Shown here piece by piece: positions 1 to 8,520 of a stretch of 64,000 nucleotides of DNA (the stretch's first letter is position 1; each line of letters starts with the position of its first letter). The notes under the pieces are model-generated. The model had not been told where the DNA came from. It ran no database searches and saw only the letters and a list, made by a program, of their open reading frames with translations. The translations under genes were made by a program, and so were the position numbers. The DNA comes from Levilactobacillus fuyuanensis (lineage in GTDB: Bacteria > Bacillota > Bacilli > Lactobacillales > Lactobacillaceae), in contig NZ_RHNZ01000006.1 in assembly GCF_003946395.1 (NCBI RefSeq), positions 116,356-180,355 of the forward strand, read 5' to 3'.

Positions 1-242
1 CTGTGCGTCAGGTTTTCCGTCACGGTATCGTTCATGTCTCGGCTGAATAATTCGAGTTGTAGCGCATTGGCCACTACGGCGGTCAGGGACAGTTCATCGG
101 CGAATTGAGAAACCACGGTTGGATCAACCTGGCGAATCTCGGGGTGGCCGTCCAGCCACCGCCAACAACTATTAGCAGTCCGTTGGCCGACCCCAGTCAC
201 CAAATTCAAGCGCATGAAAAAATCACGAAGTGTCAGTTGCAA
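1..242 (-). CDS. dprA: DNA processing protein DprA, N-terminal part
   Basis: The window edge cuts this gene, so only about 80 N-terminal residues are visible. It starts with TTG, 8 bases after an AGGAGG ribosome binding site, and reads LQLTLRDFFMRLNLVTGVGQ, which fits the N-terminal helical/SAM-like part of lactobacillal DprA. DprA loads RecA on incoming single-stranded DNA during transformation. The call leans on position: directly downstream of rnhB on the same strand, the usual rbgA-rnhB-dprA-topA order of Lactobacillaceae. The conserved Rossmann core lies outside the window. Confidence 0.7.
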   Translation of the reverse strand, partial: MQLTLRDFFMRLNLVTGVGQRTANSCWRWLDGHPEIRQVDPTVVSQFADELSLTAVVANALQLELFSRDMNDTVTENLTH

Positions 243-269
243 GTTAACAACCTCCTAGTCTCTTTAAGA

Positions 270-1055
270 CTAACTCCGTGATTGAGCGGCAATTATTTTT
301 TGAACGGGCGAAAAAGTTTTCCGGTGAATCGGAGTCACACCCCGGTCCGCTAGTCCCGCAAGGTGTTCAGCCGTTCCGTAACCGGCATTTTTTTTGAAGC
401 CGTAGCCCGGGTACAGCCGATCATAGGTGTCCATCAGATGATCTCGATAGACTTTGGCGACGATACTGGCCGCGGCCACACTGGCACTCTTGGCATCTCC
501 CTTGATCAGTCGCGTTTGCGGTAAATCAACCGGAATCTGCATGGCGTCAACAATCAGGTGCTGCGGCGCGACGCCTAGGCCTAAAACGGCACGCTGCATG
601 GCGACCCGCGTTGCCTGATAAATATTGATCTGATCGATTAAGTCACTGCTGCCAATACCAATGCTAACGGCGGTGGCCTGTGCGAGAATCAGCGGATACA
701 GACGTTCACGTTCCTTGGGTGTCAACTGTTTGGAGTCGTTGACCAATGAAATATCGAAGCTTTGCGGCAGAATCACCGCACTCGTGACGACAGGCCCGGC
801 CAATGGGCCCCGGCCAACTTCATCGATACCGGCGACCAGCTTGCCCATCGCCCACAGGTCGCGTTCATAGTGTAAGCGCTCTTGAAAGGCTGCCTCAGCC
901 TCTGCTTGCTTGTTTAAGCGACGTTTGATCTGCGTCAGGAGTAATTGGGCCCCTTTGCGTGAGTCGGCCGCCAGCACGTCAAGACGGGGGTCTGTGAGAC
1001 TGATAACATCTGCCAGATCCTGTTTGAGACTGGTAAGACTGGGTTGCTTAGTCAT
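270..1055 (-). CDS. rnhB: Ribonuclease HII
   Basis: RNase HII cuts the RNA strand of RNA-DNA hybrids and removes single ribonucleotides misincorporated in DNA. The 261-residue product has an N-terminal extension of about 70 residues, usual in Firmicutes, then the catalytic core. [14 protein letters not shown] (residues 75-88) carries the Asp-Glu pair, LIVDA supplies another Asp (about 170), and [14 protein letters not shown] a further one (about 205). Its ATG lies inside the end of rbgA (8-base overlap), so the two are probably translationally coupled; dprA follows 27 bases later. Confidence 0.97.
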   Translation of the reverse strand: MTKQPSLTSLKQDLADVISLTDPRLDVLAADSRKGAQLLLTQIKRRLNKQAEAEAAFQERLHYERDLWAMGKLVAGIDEVGRGPLAGPVVTSAVILPQSFDISLVNDSKQLTPKERERLYPLILAQATAVSIGIGSSDLIDQINIYQATRVAMQRAVLGLGVAPQHLIVDAMQIPVDLPQTRLIKGDAKSASVAAASIVAKVYRDHLMDTYDRLYPGYGFKKNAGYGTAEHLAGLADRGVTPIHRKTFSPVQKIIAAQSRS

Positions 1056-1911
1056 TGTGGCTGTCGCCTACCTCTGGTGCACGGTCCAGCGTGAAGCCAC
1101 CAAGTTTCTTGTGGCGCGCATCCAGAATCAACCGGTCACTGGCCCGCAGGTAGTCATCACGCATACCCACTTTTTCTGTGATCTTCAAGAGCAAGTCCAC
1201 GTCGCTCAGGTCGAGATCGGCCTCAGCCAGATGGTAACGGTCGATCAGGGCAGCCCGGTGGTACTTGCGGAAAAAGTTGAGGGCAAACAGAGCAACATCA
1301 TCTTTAGCGTAGAGCTTTTCCTTGATAGCGCCAGTCACTGCTAACTTTTGCGCGGTCTCTTGATCCTTGAACTTGGGCCAGAGAATACCGGGGGTGTCGA
1401 GCAGTTCCAAGTGTTTGTTGGAGCGTAACCATTGCTGACTCTTGGTGACACCAGGCGTATCGCCGACCTGGGCGGCCTTACGGTTGACCAGGTGATTCAA
1501 CAAGGTGGACTTGCCGACGTTGGGGACGCCGACCGTCATAGCGCGCATTGGTCGCTCCTTGAGCCCCTTTGCCTGTTCCGCTGCTAGTTTATCAGCCAGA
1601 ATGCTCATAGCAATCTTAGTGATCTGCTTGGGTGTCACGTTAGCTCGCGAATCGATGGCAAACGCCGGTTGATTCTGTGAGCGATAATAGTTTAACCAGG
1701 CCGCCGTTTGCTGTGGGTCGGCCAGGTCTTTTTTCGTTAAAATAATCAAATGTGGCTTGTTCTTCGCAATCCGTGCCACTTCGGGATTACGTGAAGAAGC
1801 CGGAATACGGGCATCGACAAGCTCAAAGACGATGTCGACTAGATGGACGTTTTCTTCCATCTGCCGAATTGCTTTCGCCATATGCCCCGGGAACCATTGA
1901 ATAACTGCCAT
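1048..1911 (-). CDS. rbgA: Ribosome biogenesis GTPase RbgA (YlqF)
   Basis: RbgA is a circularly permuted GTPase needed late in 50S subunit assembly. The permuted order is visible: G4 motif TKKDL comes first, then G1 GVPNVGKST and G3 DTPGI, and the protein opens with the typical WFPGHMAKA. The frame stays open 201 bases further upstream, but ATG 1911 is chosen because AAAGGAG lies 9 bases before it and the resulting 287 residues match the family length. It overlaps rnhB by 8 bases and heads the rbgA-rnhB-dprA operon. Confidence 0.96.
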   Translation of the reverse strand: MAVIQWFPGHMAKAIRQMEENVHLVDIVFELVDARIPASSRNPEVARIAKNKPHLIILTKKDLADPQQTAAWLNYYRSQNQPAFAIDSRANVTPKQITKIAMSILADKLAAEQAKGLKERPMRAMTVGVPNVGKSTLLNHLVNRKAAQVGDTPGVTKSQQWLRSNKHLELLDTPGILWPKFKDQETAQKLAVTGAIKEKLYAKDDVALFALNFFRKYHRAALIDRYHLAEADLDLSDVDLLLKITEKVGMRDDYLRASDRLILDARHKKLGGFTLDRAPEVGDSHND

Positions 1912-1971
1912 AGTTTGTAACTCCTTTGATACCAAGGATTTGACGCCTCGGTGTTCTTGAATTTGCTGGAA

Positions 1972-2013
1972 TTTGCCCAAAATTTGCCATATGGTGATTC
2001 CATATTGGGCAAA
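1972..2013. repeat. Nested inverted repeat in the rbgA leader
   Basis: A perfect 9-bp inverted repeat (TTTGCCCAA at 1972-1980 and TTGGGCAAA at 2005-2013) encloses a second short palindrome (ATATGG/CCATAT around 1990-2004). It lies 60-100 bases upstream of the rbgA start. There is no T-run after it on the minus strand, so it is not a typical terminator. It could be an operator or a leader RNA hairpin; no role is assigned. Confidence 0.5.
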
Positions 2014-2112
2014 CTTACGCATTACTTTTACTGATTTCTGTCGCGTACAAGTCCGGTTGTGTGTACAACCAATTGTAGTTTGTGTCTTAACATGAAGGTT
2101 TGCTTTTAGCAA

Positions 2113-2250
2113 TTAAGAATTTCTTTGCTCTGCAATTAGCTGAGCAGCCTTGTCCGTTAATTTTCCTTTCGGGCTTGCTCGATATGCGTAATTTTTTACC
2201 CCTTCATTTGCAAGCAAATCGAAAGGTACCAGAGAATCTGAGTAACTAGC
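2113..2250 (-). pseudogene. Possible C-terminal remnant of an unknown gene
   Basis: This 45-codon open stretch lacks a good start codon and ribosome binding site but reads like normal protein, ending in KLTDKAAQLIAEQRNS. It may be the 3' end of a decayed gene. The family is not recognised. The rest of 2114-2406 shows only a GGCTGG/CCAGCC hairpin near 2373-2391 and no other gene. Coincidental open frame is the main alternative. Confidence 0.2.
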
Positions 2251-2399
2251 CTAGTTTACCATTTTTTAGCCATTTCAGATAGTGGTGATATTTTGGGATC
2301 GTATGAACGCTAGCTTTTTCTGTTGGGTGACTTGCATAAAAATATATCGTTCGGTTCAACATGCTTATTGGCTGGATGATTAGACCAGCCGGTTGTCGG

Positions 2400-2436
2400 T
2401 AAATAAACGCCCACTCAAATTAATCTGAGTGGGCGT
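2400..2436 (-). terminator. Intrinsic terminator of the CAP-domain gene
   Basis: An 11-bp perfect stem, ACGCCCACTCA (2407-2417) with TGAGTGGGCGT (2426-2436), is followed on the minus strand by TTTATTTA. It lies 38 bases after the stop of the CAP-domain gene. Confidence 0.85.
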
Positions 2437-2473
2437 TGGTATAAAGATGAAAGAGACGTTGAATTAGTGAGTG

Positions 2474-3421
2474 TTACTTAGTGCCAAGAACAGTGGCGTT
2501 CCAAACAGTTTCACTAACGGTATTTGATTCAGGAACATATGAGCCGCCAACACCGATCACATTGTATGATGGGTTAAGTAGGTTGTTACGGTGACCGTAA
2601 TTGCTGTCGGCATCGTCATAAATGTAACCTAATACTTCGGCTTTACCTGCATTATATGATGAATCGATAACGACATTGATTTTGGCGTTCTTATCGTAAT
2701 CAAGATCTGAGTTTAAGCCATGAGAAATCATGTTAGGAGTTGTGTTTCCGATGTTTTCAGCGTGTGCATAATTGATTCCAGCAGCCTTGGCATCAACGAC
2801 AAAGGCGATTTTGCCATCGCTGGTGTAGTGAGTTGGGTTGGTTAATTGGTCAACTGACCGTTTTTGCGCGACGTTGTTCAATCCTGGGTCTTCGTTCAAG
2901 GCTGAGATACCGCGCTTAGCTCGTTCAGCATTGACAGTATCTAAGAAGCCTTTGCGGTAGTCGCTTAAATTCATTGTGAACTTCTTACCCTTAGATAAAC
3001 GAGCGAAGTCGGATTCATCGTTCCAGTTTGAGCTAGCGTATGGGTTGTAGGTTGAAGTCGTCTTCAGGGACTTGTTGGAAACCTTCTTCAAGTAGCCGTT
3101 CCAGACCCAACCAGTGTGGTTAGAGCCAGTCTTGAATTTGTAGTAGACGCGCTTGTGGCCGTTAACCGTGACGTGAGATGAATAGTAGCCGGTGACGTAC
3201 TTGCCGTATTCGCCTAACTTAGCACCGGTCTTGTGCTTGATCTTGCCGTTTGAGTAAATAACGGCCTTCTTGTTGGTGACCTTGTACGTGCGATCTTTGA
3301 TGTTCTTGTAGTAACGGAATTTGGTGTTAGCTGAGACATTAACTGGGTTGGTGGTGACCATGACCCCGGCGCCCCCGGCAGAAGCTGCGATAATCGCGAT
3401 TAGTTTAGTGATTCTTGTCAT
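2474..3421 (-). CDS. Secreted CAP-domain (SCP/PR-1-like) protein
   Basis: The 315-residue product starts with a signal peptide (about residues 1-32, ending VSANTK). Residues 35-115 form an SH3-like, basic, Tyr-rich surface domain of the kind found on lactobacillal exported proteins (TGWVWNGYLKKVS). Residues 155-315 are a CAP domain: YRKGFLDTVNAERAKRG, then HAENIG and YGHRNNLLNP, matching the conserved His/Glu/His-N motifs. CAP proteins are extracellular; the bacterial substrate is usually unknown. It is probably monocistronic, with its own terminator downstream. ATG 3421 follows AGGAGAAATTT. Confidence 0.85.
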   Translation of the reverse strand: MTRITKLIAIIAASAGGAGVMVTTNPVNVSANTKFRYYKNIKDRTYKVTNKKAVIYSNGKIKHKTGAKLGEYGKYVTGYYSSHVTVNGHKRVYYKFKTGSNHTGWVWNGYLKKVSNKSLKTTSTYNPYASSNWNDESDFARLSKGKKFTMNLSDYRKGFLDTVNAERAKRGISALNEDPGLNNVAQKRSVDQLTNPTHYTSDGKIAFVVDAKAAGINYAHAENIGNTTPNMISHGLNSDLDYDKNAKINVVIDSSYNAGKAEVLGYIYDDADSNYGHRNNLLNPSYNVIGVGGSYVPESNTVSETVWNATVLGTK

Positions 3422-3496
3422 GATAAATTTCTCCTAACAGTAAATTTAATCCATCTGTTCCAATTCTTGAATAATGACAAATAATATTCCCATTGT

Positions 3497-4414
3497 CTAT
3501 TCTTCTTCGCTAACGTGCTTTGTGCCTACCTTGTCAAAGTCAGAAGATGTTTCCTTATTTGTCGTTTTAGTCATCAAAAAAGTCGTATTCGAATCATTTG
3601 TAGGATTTGTATAGCCGGTATACATTTCGTTCAAAATCTTGACAGGTTTGTCGTAAATTAGCTGGAAACCATTAGTCATTGTGTAGTGATAATAAACAGG
3701 TACACCTATCTCTTCAGTATCATCAGTTTTCAGCGGTTTTAATTTTGCTGAATCTGTTTCTAAATCCCAACGTCGGTGTGTAATATTTTCAAAATTCACA
3801 TTATTACCAGAATTATCGGTTTTGACTTTAGCATTTATCAATTTTGCTGTGGGTTTTGCATACTTGGGAGTACGTCCTAAGACTGTATCTTCATTAGCTT
3901 TCAAATAATTCAAATCATCTCGGTACTTCTGCAGAGTTTGTAATGTCACTTTATGTGTGTCACGAAAGTAGTCTGGATGTTTTTTATAATATTTATACTC
4001 GCTCTCTGTCTTTTTAAGAATATTACGTATGTATTCGGTGTTGCTTGTGTCATGTATATATTCTTTGTAATATTCTTTATCCTTTTTTTGCACGATGGTA
4101 ATAACCTGCTTATCACTTTTGCCATTAATATCACGCATACTAAAATCATAATTTGGCATGTTATAAACAGTTGCTTTTCCATTCTTGGTCACTAAGATCT
4201 GTTCGATGTGCGTGTCCTTACTCAACTCGTAATCACTGTCAGCATCCGATTCGGCCATGTACCAAATTCGCTGATTGGATGACTGCGCGTCCTTGATAAA
4301 GGAAACCTTCTTCTCATTAACCTGATTAGCCCCTGATTGCCCACAAGCTGACAATGATAAAATTGCTGTACCTAATAATGCTACGCCCATCAAGCGCTTT
4401 ACATAACGTTTCAT
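3497..4414 (-). CDS. Putative surface lipoprotein of unknown function
   Basis: The N-terminus is a lipoprotein signal: MKRYVKR, a hydrophobic stretch, then LSAC with Cys 24 as the lipidated residue. The rest (to residue 305) is hydrophilic and Lys/Asp/Tyr-rich with no recognised domain. ATG 4414 is chosen because GAGGAG lies 9 bases upstream; an ATG seven codons earlier contains that binding site and is unlikely. Base composition in the middle (3900-4200) is more AT-rich than neighbouring genes. It is the membrane-anchored, outward-facing kind of protein; substrate or partner is unknown. Confidence 0.75.
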   Translation of the reverse strand: MKRYVKRLMGVALLGTAILSLSACGQSGANQVNEKKVSFIKDAQSSNQRIWYMAESDADSDYELSKDTHIEQILVTKNGKATVYNMPNYDFSMRDINGKSDKQVITIVQKKDKEYYKEYIHDTSNTEYIRNILKKTESEYKYYKKHPDYFRDTHKVTLQTLQKYRDDLNYLKANEDTVLGRTPKYAKPTAKLINAKVKTDNSGNNVNFENITHRRWDLETDSAKLKPLKTDDTEEIGVPVYYHYTMTNGFQLIYDKPVKILNEMYTGYTNPTNDSNTTFLMTKTTNKETSSDFDKVGTKHVSEEE

Positions 4415-4445
4415 ATCCGAACTCTCCTCAAACATTTTATTTAAC

Positions 4446-4542
4446 TAGATCAGTCGGCAGAAACGTAAGCTAAGCGACACCAGTCAGTACTGACAGCAAT
4501 GCAAAGCACCTATTCATTATTTACGTTCTCCGTATTGATCTA
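4446..4542 (-). promoter_or_regulatory. Long-range stem in the leader of the lipoprotein gene
   Basis: Ends TAGATCAGT (4446-4454) and ATTGATCTA (4534-4542) pair with one G-U; AACGTAA (4462-4468) pairs with TTACGTT (4521-4527); a 12-bp palindrome GTCAGTACTGAC sits at 4483-4494. Together they give a closed, branched fold 32-128 bases upstream of the lipoprotein start. It may be a structured leader or a small mobile repeat. The rest of 4543-4726 is AT-rich and shows nothing else clear. Confidence 0.4.
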
Positions 4543-4726
4543 ATCTACAAAATAAAGCACCCCAAAATAAGGGATTATAAAATTTATTATACAACAATAG
4601 TGTAATATTTTCCTTGAATATATAAAAATAAGGTATTTTAATCCACTACAAAATTACAGAATTATCTTGTAACGTTGACAATGTTATGAAAGAGAAGATC
4701 AATCATGCAAACCGCCATAAGGCAAA

Positions 4727-4751
4727 TAAAAAAGCCCGTTATACGGACTTT
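4727..4751 (-). terminator. Terminator of the yozE-ypmS-ypmR cluster
   Basis: On the minus strand AAAGTCCG-TATAA-CGGGCTTT is followed by TTTTTTATTT. It lies about 70 bases after the yozE-like stop. Confidence 0.8.
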
Positions 4752-4818
4752 CTCGTTAAATAGACTTCGTAAATCACTTAATAGTTGCGGAGAAATCATC
4801 TGCAATCACGTCACTAGA

Positions 4819-5040
4819 TTAAGCCAATGCCGCCAAATACATCTGCCAAGCGTCATCAAAAATCGTCATTGATGGCAGATAAGGTGCGTTCTCTTCAAGA
4901 TACTTGGATAAGGAGTCAAACTCCGTATCCTGCTTGGGAAACGAGCTGTCGAGAAAGGCATTGTTAGCAAAAGTTGCGACTGGGTCGTAGCTTTCGGGAT
5001 TACGTTGCGTCATTAAATATTGGTAAAACGTCTTGGGCAT
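4819..5040 (-). CDS. yozE: YozE family (UPF0346) protein
   Basis: This small 73-residue acidic protein starts [20 protein letters not shown] and matches the YozE SAM-like family of Firmicutes, whose molecular role is not established. The length is typical. The start follows AAGGAGG with good spacing. It sits 15 bases after the ypmS-like gene on the same strand and ahead of a strong terminator, so it is the last gene of a ypmR-ypmS-yozE transcription unit. Confidence 0.85.
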   Translation of the reverse strand: MPKTFYQYLMTQRNPESYDPVATFANNAFLDSSFPKQDTEFDSLSKYLEENAPYLPSMTIFDDAWQMYLAALA

Positions 5041-5055
5041 GAAGCGCCTCCTTAG

Positions 5056-5658
5056 TTAGTCTGGAATCCGAGCTTGGAAAACAAACTTACCGGCACCAGA
5101 CATATCGATCTTTTTAGCGGCATACGAGAGTTTCTTCCCGTTACCGATGGCTGTCAAGTGAAGTGTGGCGGTCTGTGCTCTACTGTTCATCGCAACCCAC
5201 TTAGGCAGCGGATAGTTCTTCGCAATATAGCTCATGACGAAGCTCACAGGCACAGGCAATGACCCGATGGAGAGCTTCTCGGCCTTCAACTGCACGTCTC
5301 CTGAGGATAACACGGTCGGCTTCAGGAGTAAAACAAAATTAACGTTAGCGCCTAAGACCTTCGTCGATCCCGTCAGGATGGCGTGGTCGGTCACTTGAAA
5401 CGTGTACTTCACGTCTTGGCCCTTCAGAGACTTATTGACGTAGTAGTCGGCGAGCGCATTGACCTGCTTCTTATTCAGAGTGACATCGATGTTAGTGGTC
5501 TTGGTCGCTGGCGTAGCCGTTGAGGCGACCTTCGTCGTTCCCATGGCTTTGACGCCAACCGTGATCATGGCAATGACCAGGACGGCGACCAGGGCTAGGA
5601 AGCCCCACTTCCACCAATTTCGTTGGGATTTAACTTTCGGAGCTGAATGACGCTGCAT
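5056..5658 (-). CDS. ypmS: YpmS family membrane-anchored protein (DUF2140)
   Basis: The 200-residue protein has one N-terminal transmembrane segment (about residues 15-38, WKWGFLALVAVLVIAMITVG) and an extracytoplasmic remainder. NKKQVNALADYYVNKSL, GANVNFVLLLKP and GSLPVPVSFVMSYI fit the YpmS family. The function is unknown; the conserved partnership with a GDSL hydrolase (ypmR, 55 bases upstream) suggests a cell-envelope role. ATG 5658 follows AGGAGG. Confidence 0.85.
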   Translation of the reverse strand: MQRHSAPKVKSQRNWWKWGFLALVAVLVIAMITVGVKAMGTTKVASTATPATKTTNIDVTLNKKQVNALADYYVNKSLKGQDVKYTFQVTDHAILTGSTKVLGANVNFVLLLKPTVLSSGDVQLKAEKLSIGSLPVPVSFVMSYIAKNYPLPKWVAMNSRAQTATLHLTAIGNGKKLSYAAKKIDMSGAGKFVFQARIPD

Positions 5659-5713
5659 AAATAATTCCTCCTTGTTTCAAACACGTTAAACTTGCCGCAA
5701 GTATGGGTTCACC

Positions 5714-6643
5714 CTACTTTAGCAACCACTGTTCGTGAGCCTGCATTTCCTTGAAAACGTAGCGCGTCATCAGGCGGTAGCCCTTGGCGTTCGGATGGAA
5801 ATGATCTACTGGTGATAAGTAATCATTCAATTCATCACTCGCATCGCTGGCGAGAATGGTTTTCTGGAAAGTCTTCGTTGAAATCTTGCCGTTATTGACG
5901 TCCTGTGACGTACGCTTCAACTTAGCCTGCTGCGTAGCGGACTTGAATTGTCCCACCGATAACGGCCGACTAATGTCGACCATGTAGAGGTCCTTGTAGG
6001 ACTTGGCTGTCTTGGTCGTTGTCGCGTTCCAACCATCGACGGCGTTCGTGATCTGGTCAATATTGGCAAAGTAGACGTAGACCGGATTGTAAATGGTATA
6101 CAGGAAGATCGGTGCGGTCGGATTATACTTGCGAACCGTGTTCAGCAGACTTTTGAGCTTCTTCTGATACGTGGCCTGTGCACTGTCTAGTTGCGTATTG
6201 AGCTTCGACTGCTGGTTGATGGTGACATTCTTGGTTAGCGTCTGCAGGAGGTCGTTACCCCCGACCGTCATCACGATGGCCTGTGACTTTTCAACCTGGC
6301 GTTGCATCGTTTTACTATCGACCAAGCGTTTTTCAATCTGATCACTGCGGTCGCCAGACTTGCCATAGTTGTGCATGATGACCTTGACCTTATCGTGGTG
6401 GTGAATCTTGGTCTTAAGGCGTTGCGTGTACCCGCCCTTATCCTGTTGATCACCGACCCCTTGTGTCAATGAATCTCCCAGTGCCACGACCCGCACGACC
6501 TTCCGCCGGTTCACGGCATTGGGATGTGCGCCGTTGAGCGTGGTCCGGGCGCCCGGATGCCAGTACGTTAAGACTGCCAGCGTGACGAGCACGATCAGTA
6601 GAGCGACCCCTACGATCTTACTGAGTCCTTTTGCATTTTTCAC
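5714..6643 (-). CDS. ypmR: SGNH/GDSL family hydrolase (YpmR-like)
   Basis: A membrane-anchored or secreted lipase/esterase-type hydrolase. A transmembrane signal anchor covers about residues 8-30. Block I is VVALGDSLTQGVGD (catalytic Ser), block III includes VGGNDLL, and block V is SPVDHFHPNAKGY, with the Asp and His of the triad. The start is taken as GTG 6643, which follows a GGGGGA site; an upstream in-frame ATG at 6688 lies across the degV terminator and has no binding site. Substrate is not predictable. Confidence 0.85.
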   Translation of the reverse strand: MKNAKGLSKIVGVALLIVLVTLAVLTYWHPGARTTLNGAHPNAVNRRKVVRVVALGDSLTQGVGDQQDKGGYTQRLKTKIHHHDKVKVIMHNYGKSGDRSDQIEKRLVDSKTMQRQVEKSQAIVMTVGGNDLLQTLTKNVTINQQSKLNTQLDSAQATYQKKLKSLLNTVRKYNPTAPIFLYTIYNPVYVYFANIDQITNAVDGWNATTTKTAKSYKDLYMVDISRPLSVGQFKSATQQAKLKRTSQDVNNGKISTKTFQKTILASDASDELNDYLSPVDHFHPNAKGYRLMTRYVFKEMQAHEQWLLK

Positions 6644-6666
6644 TAAGAATCCCCCCTCGGGATAAA

Positions 6667-6691
6667 GAAAAAGCGGTGGCCGTGCCACCCC
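6667..6691 (-). terminator. Terminator of degV
   Basis: On the minus strand GGTGGC-ACG-GCCACC, then GC and TTTTTC. It lies between degV and the GDSL hydrolase gene and marks the end of the degV transcript. Confidence 0.75.
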
Positions 6692-6707
6692 TTTTCTCGG
6701 TTAACAC

Positions 6708-7559
6708 TTATTTAGTTGGATCGGTGTAGTACATCAATGCGAAGGCGCCTGGGCCCCCATGGGTGGCAATGATAGGTACCGTTTCACGCACCAGCACGTC
6801 TTTATCGGGTAAAATCTCGTGCAGATGGCCCTGAATCTTATCGATCGATTCGAAAGCTTCCACGTGAGAAATTCCGATAGATACGATGTCCGGTGTCTGT
6901 TTGATTTGTTCGTAAACTTTATCAAAGTACCGGTCGATGGTCTTCATACCGCGACCCTTGGCCCGAATCTTCAGCTCGCCGCCAGTTACTTGCAAAACAA
7001 TCTTGATGTTTAACAGTGACGTCAACATACCGGCAGCCCGGCTAAGCCGACCACCCTTTAGAATGTTTTCCAAGGTGACGATGCCCATGAATAACTTGGT
7101 GTGATCACGAACGGCAACGGCACGATCCAGAATGGCCTGCTTGTCGGCACCTTCAGCGGCCAACTTGGCTGCTTCAATCACTTGAAAGGCCATCGCTTGG
7201 TCGGTATACTGCGTGTCAACGACCGTAACATCAGTCTTAGACAACTGCGCAGCCTGTTCGGCGGTGTGCACTGTGCCACTGATAGCGGCTAACATGTTGA
7301 AGCAGATGACGGAACTGCCATCTTCGCCCAACTTGTCAAAGGTTTCCACGAACTTGCCTAATGGCGGCTGGCTCGTCTTGGGTAACGTCTTAGACGTCTT
7401 CATCTTTTCAATGAATTCTTGATTGGTAATTGATTCCCGTTCAACGTAAATGGTGTCATCGATCATGACCGTCAACGGGATAATGGTAATATTGTAATCC
7501 TGGATTTGCTGGTCGGTTAGACCGGCAGAAGAATCCGCAACAATTTTAATTTTAGCCAT
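6708..7559 (-). CDS. DegV family fatty acid-binding protein
   Basis: DegV (EDD-fold) proteins bind fatty acids; in Firmicutes the FakB members present them to the kinase FakA for phosphorylation. The 283-residue product starts IKIVADSSAGLTDQQ and contains KTSQPPLGKFVETF and LENILKGGRLSRAAGM, all hallmark DegV motifs, and ends with the usual THGGPGAFALMYY. No fakA homologue is in the window. It is flanked by its own promoter and terminator. Confidence 0.92.
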   Translation of the reverse strand: MAKIKIVADSSAGLTDQQIQDYNITIIPLTVMIDDTIYVERESITNQEFIEKMKTSKTLPKTSQPPLGKFVETFDKLGEDGSSVICFNMLAAISGTVHTAEQAAQLSKTDVTVVDTQYTDQAMAFQVIEAAKLAAEGADKQAILDRAVAVRDHTKLFMGIVTLENILKGGRLSRAAGMLTSLLNIKIVLQVTGGELKIRAKGRGMKTIDRYFDKVYEQIKQTPDIVSIGISHVEAFESIDKIQGHLHEILPDKDVLVRETVPIIATHGGPGAFALMYYTDPTK

Positions 7560-7629
7560 GGGTATCCCACTCTTTCTGACCAGAGATTTTGGTTTATGCT
7601 ACAATATGCGTAATGGAACATACGGTAAT

Positions 7630-7658
7630 AGTATAGCAGAATTGTTGAAATTTTTCAG
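7630..7658 (-). promoter_or_regulatory. Promoter of degV
   Basis: On the minus strand CTGAAA and TATACT are separated by 17 bases, about 70 bases upstream of the degV start. Confidence 0.55.
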
Positions 7659-7683
7659 TAATTCTACTAACTCGCCGATCTGA

Positions 7684-7703
7684 TTATCAGAATTTTCTGA
7701 TAA
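7684..7703. promoter_or_regulatory. Palindrome upstream of the hemolysin III-like gene
   Basis: TTATCAGAA and TTCTGATAA form a perfect 9-bp inverted repeat around a TT centre, ending 10 bases before the GGAGG binding site of the plus-strand gene. The compact symmetric form suggests a dimeric repressor operator; a short leader hairpin is also possible. Confidence 0.45.
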
Positions 7704-7726
7704 CAGTCAACGAAGGAGGAATTTGT

Positions 7727-8368
7727 TTGGAAAAAGAACGGAGTCGCACGTATCAAATCGTCAATGAAGTCCTTAATGCGGTGACCCACGGAATCGGTGC
7801 GGCGTTGAGCATTGCCGGACTGGTCATTCTGATTCTACAAGCACACGGCGAAGGTGGCAGTCTCCGCATGACGACGTTCCTGGTCTACGGTATCATTTTG
7901 GTCTTGTTCTACCTGGCCTCAACACTGTTTCATAGCTTGTACTTTACCCGCGCCAGCCACGTCTTTCAAATATTTGATCATTGTGCGATCTATCTGTTGA
8001 TTGCGGGAACCTATACCCCATTCAGTTTGTTAGTTGTCGGGGGCAAACTCGGCTGGTGGATGTTCGGCATCATCTGGGCCATGGCCATCGCCGGTATCGT
8101 CTACAAGGCTATCTGGCTAGGAAAGTTCCAGGTTCTCTCCACTGTTATCTACGTGGTGATGGGCTGGATGTGTCTGATGGGGATCGGTCCGCTATATCGT
8201 GGTCTGGGGCCCGTTGGTTTCGTGTTACTATTCCTTGGTGGCGTTGCCTTCACCGCGGGCGCCGTGCTTTATAGTTTCAAGGGCGTCCCGTTTGGTCACG
8301 TCATCTGGCACCTCTTCGTCATGCTCGGGACGGGTCTGATGTATTTTTCAATTCTGTTCTACGCCTAG
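7727..8368 (+). CDS. Hemolysin III / PAQR family membrane protein
   Basis: The 213-residue protein has seven predicted membrane segments. The family's metal-site residues are visible in EVLNAVTHGIGA (His), STLFHSLYFTRA with FDHCAIYLLIAGTYTPF (His, Asp) and FGHVIWHLFVMLG (two His). PAQR proteins are linked to membrane fluidity and lipid homeostasis; haemolytic activity in this group is doubtful. It starts with TTG 11 bases after GGAGG. It is one of two plus-strand genes here and is preceded by a palindrome. Confidence 0.9.
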   Translation: MEKERSRTYQIVNEVLNAVTHGIGAALSIAGLVILILQAHGEGGSLRMTTFLVYGIILVLFYLASTLFHSLYFTRASHVFQIFDHCAIYLLIAGTYTPFSLLVVGGKLGWWMFGIIWAMAIAGIVYKAIWLGKFQVLSTVIYVVMGWMCLMGIGPLYRGLGPVGFVLLFLGGVAFTAGAVLYSFKGVPFGHVIWHLFVMLGTGLMYFSILFYA

Positions 8369-8395
8369 TTTGGCAATAAAATATTAACTATAAAA

Positions 8396-8450
8396 GACGT
8401 TGTCCACGTCCCTTCAATCGCAATTGAAGCACGGTGGCACAACGCCTTTT
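8396..8450. terminator. Bidirectional terminator hairpin
   Basis: Nested stems ACGTTGT/ACAACGC, CCACGT/ACGGTGG and TTCAAT/ATTGAA form one long hairpin, followed by CTTTTCG on plus and by CTTTTATAG on minus. It sits between the converging hemolysin III-like and folA genes and can end both. Confidence 0.75.
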
Positions 8451-8466
8451 CGTTTACATTTTTGGA

Positions 8467-8518
8467 GTCTGAAGCGTCCCCACAGCAGGTGGAATTTCTG
8501 GTAGCCGGAGTGCGACCA
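8467..8518 (-). repeat. Truncated copy of the dispersed structured repeat
   Basis: The block CACAGCAGGTGGAATTTCTG (8480-8499) with AGCCGGAGTGCGA matches the end of the repeat units at 40093 and 40541, and the neighbouring GACTCCAAAAA on minus recalls their CTCCAA loop. The other end of the unit is missing. It abuts the folA stop codon. Confidence 0.5.
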
Positions 8519-8520
8519 AT

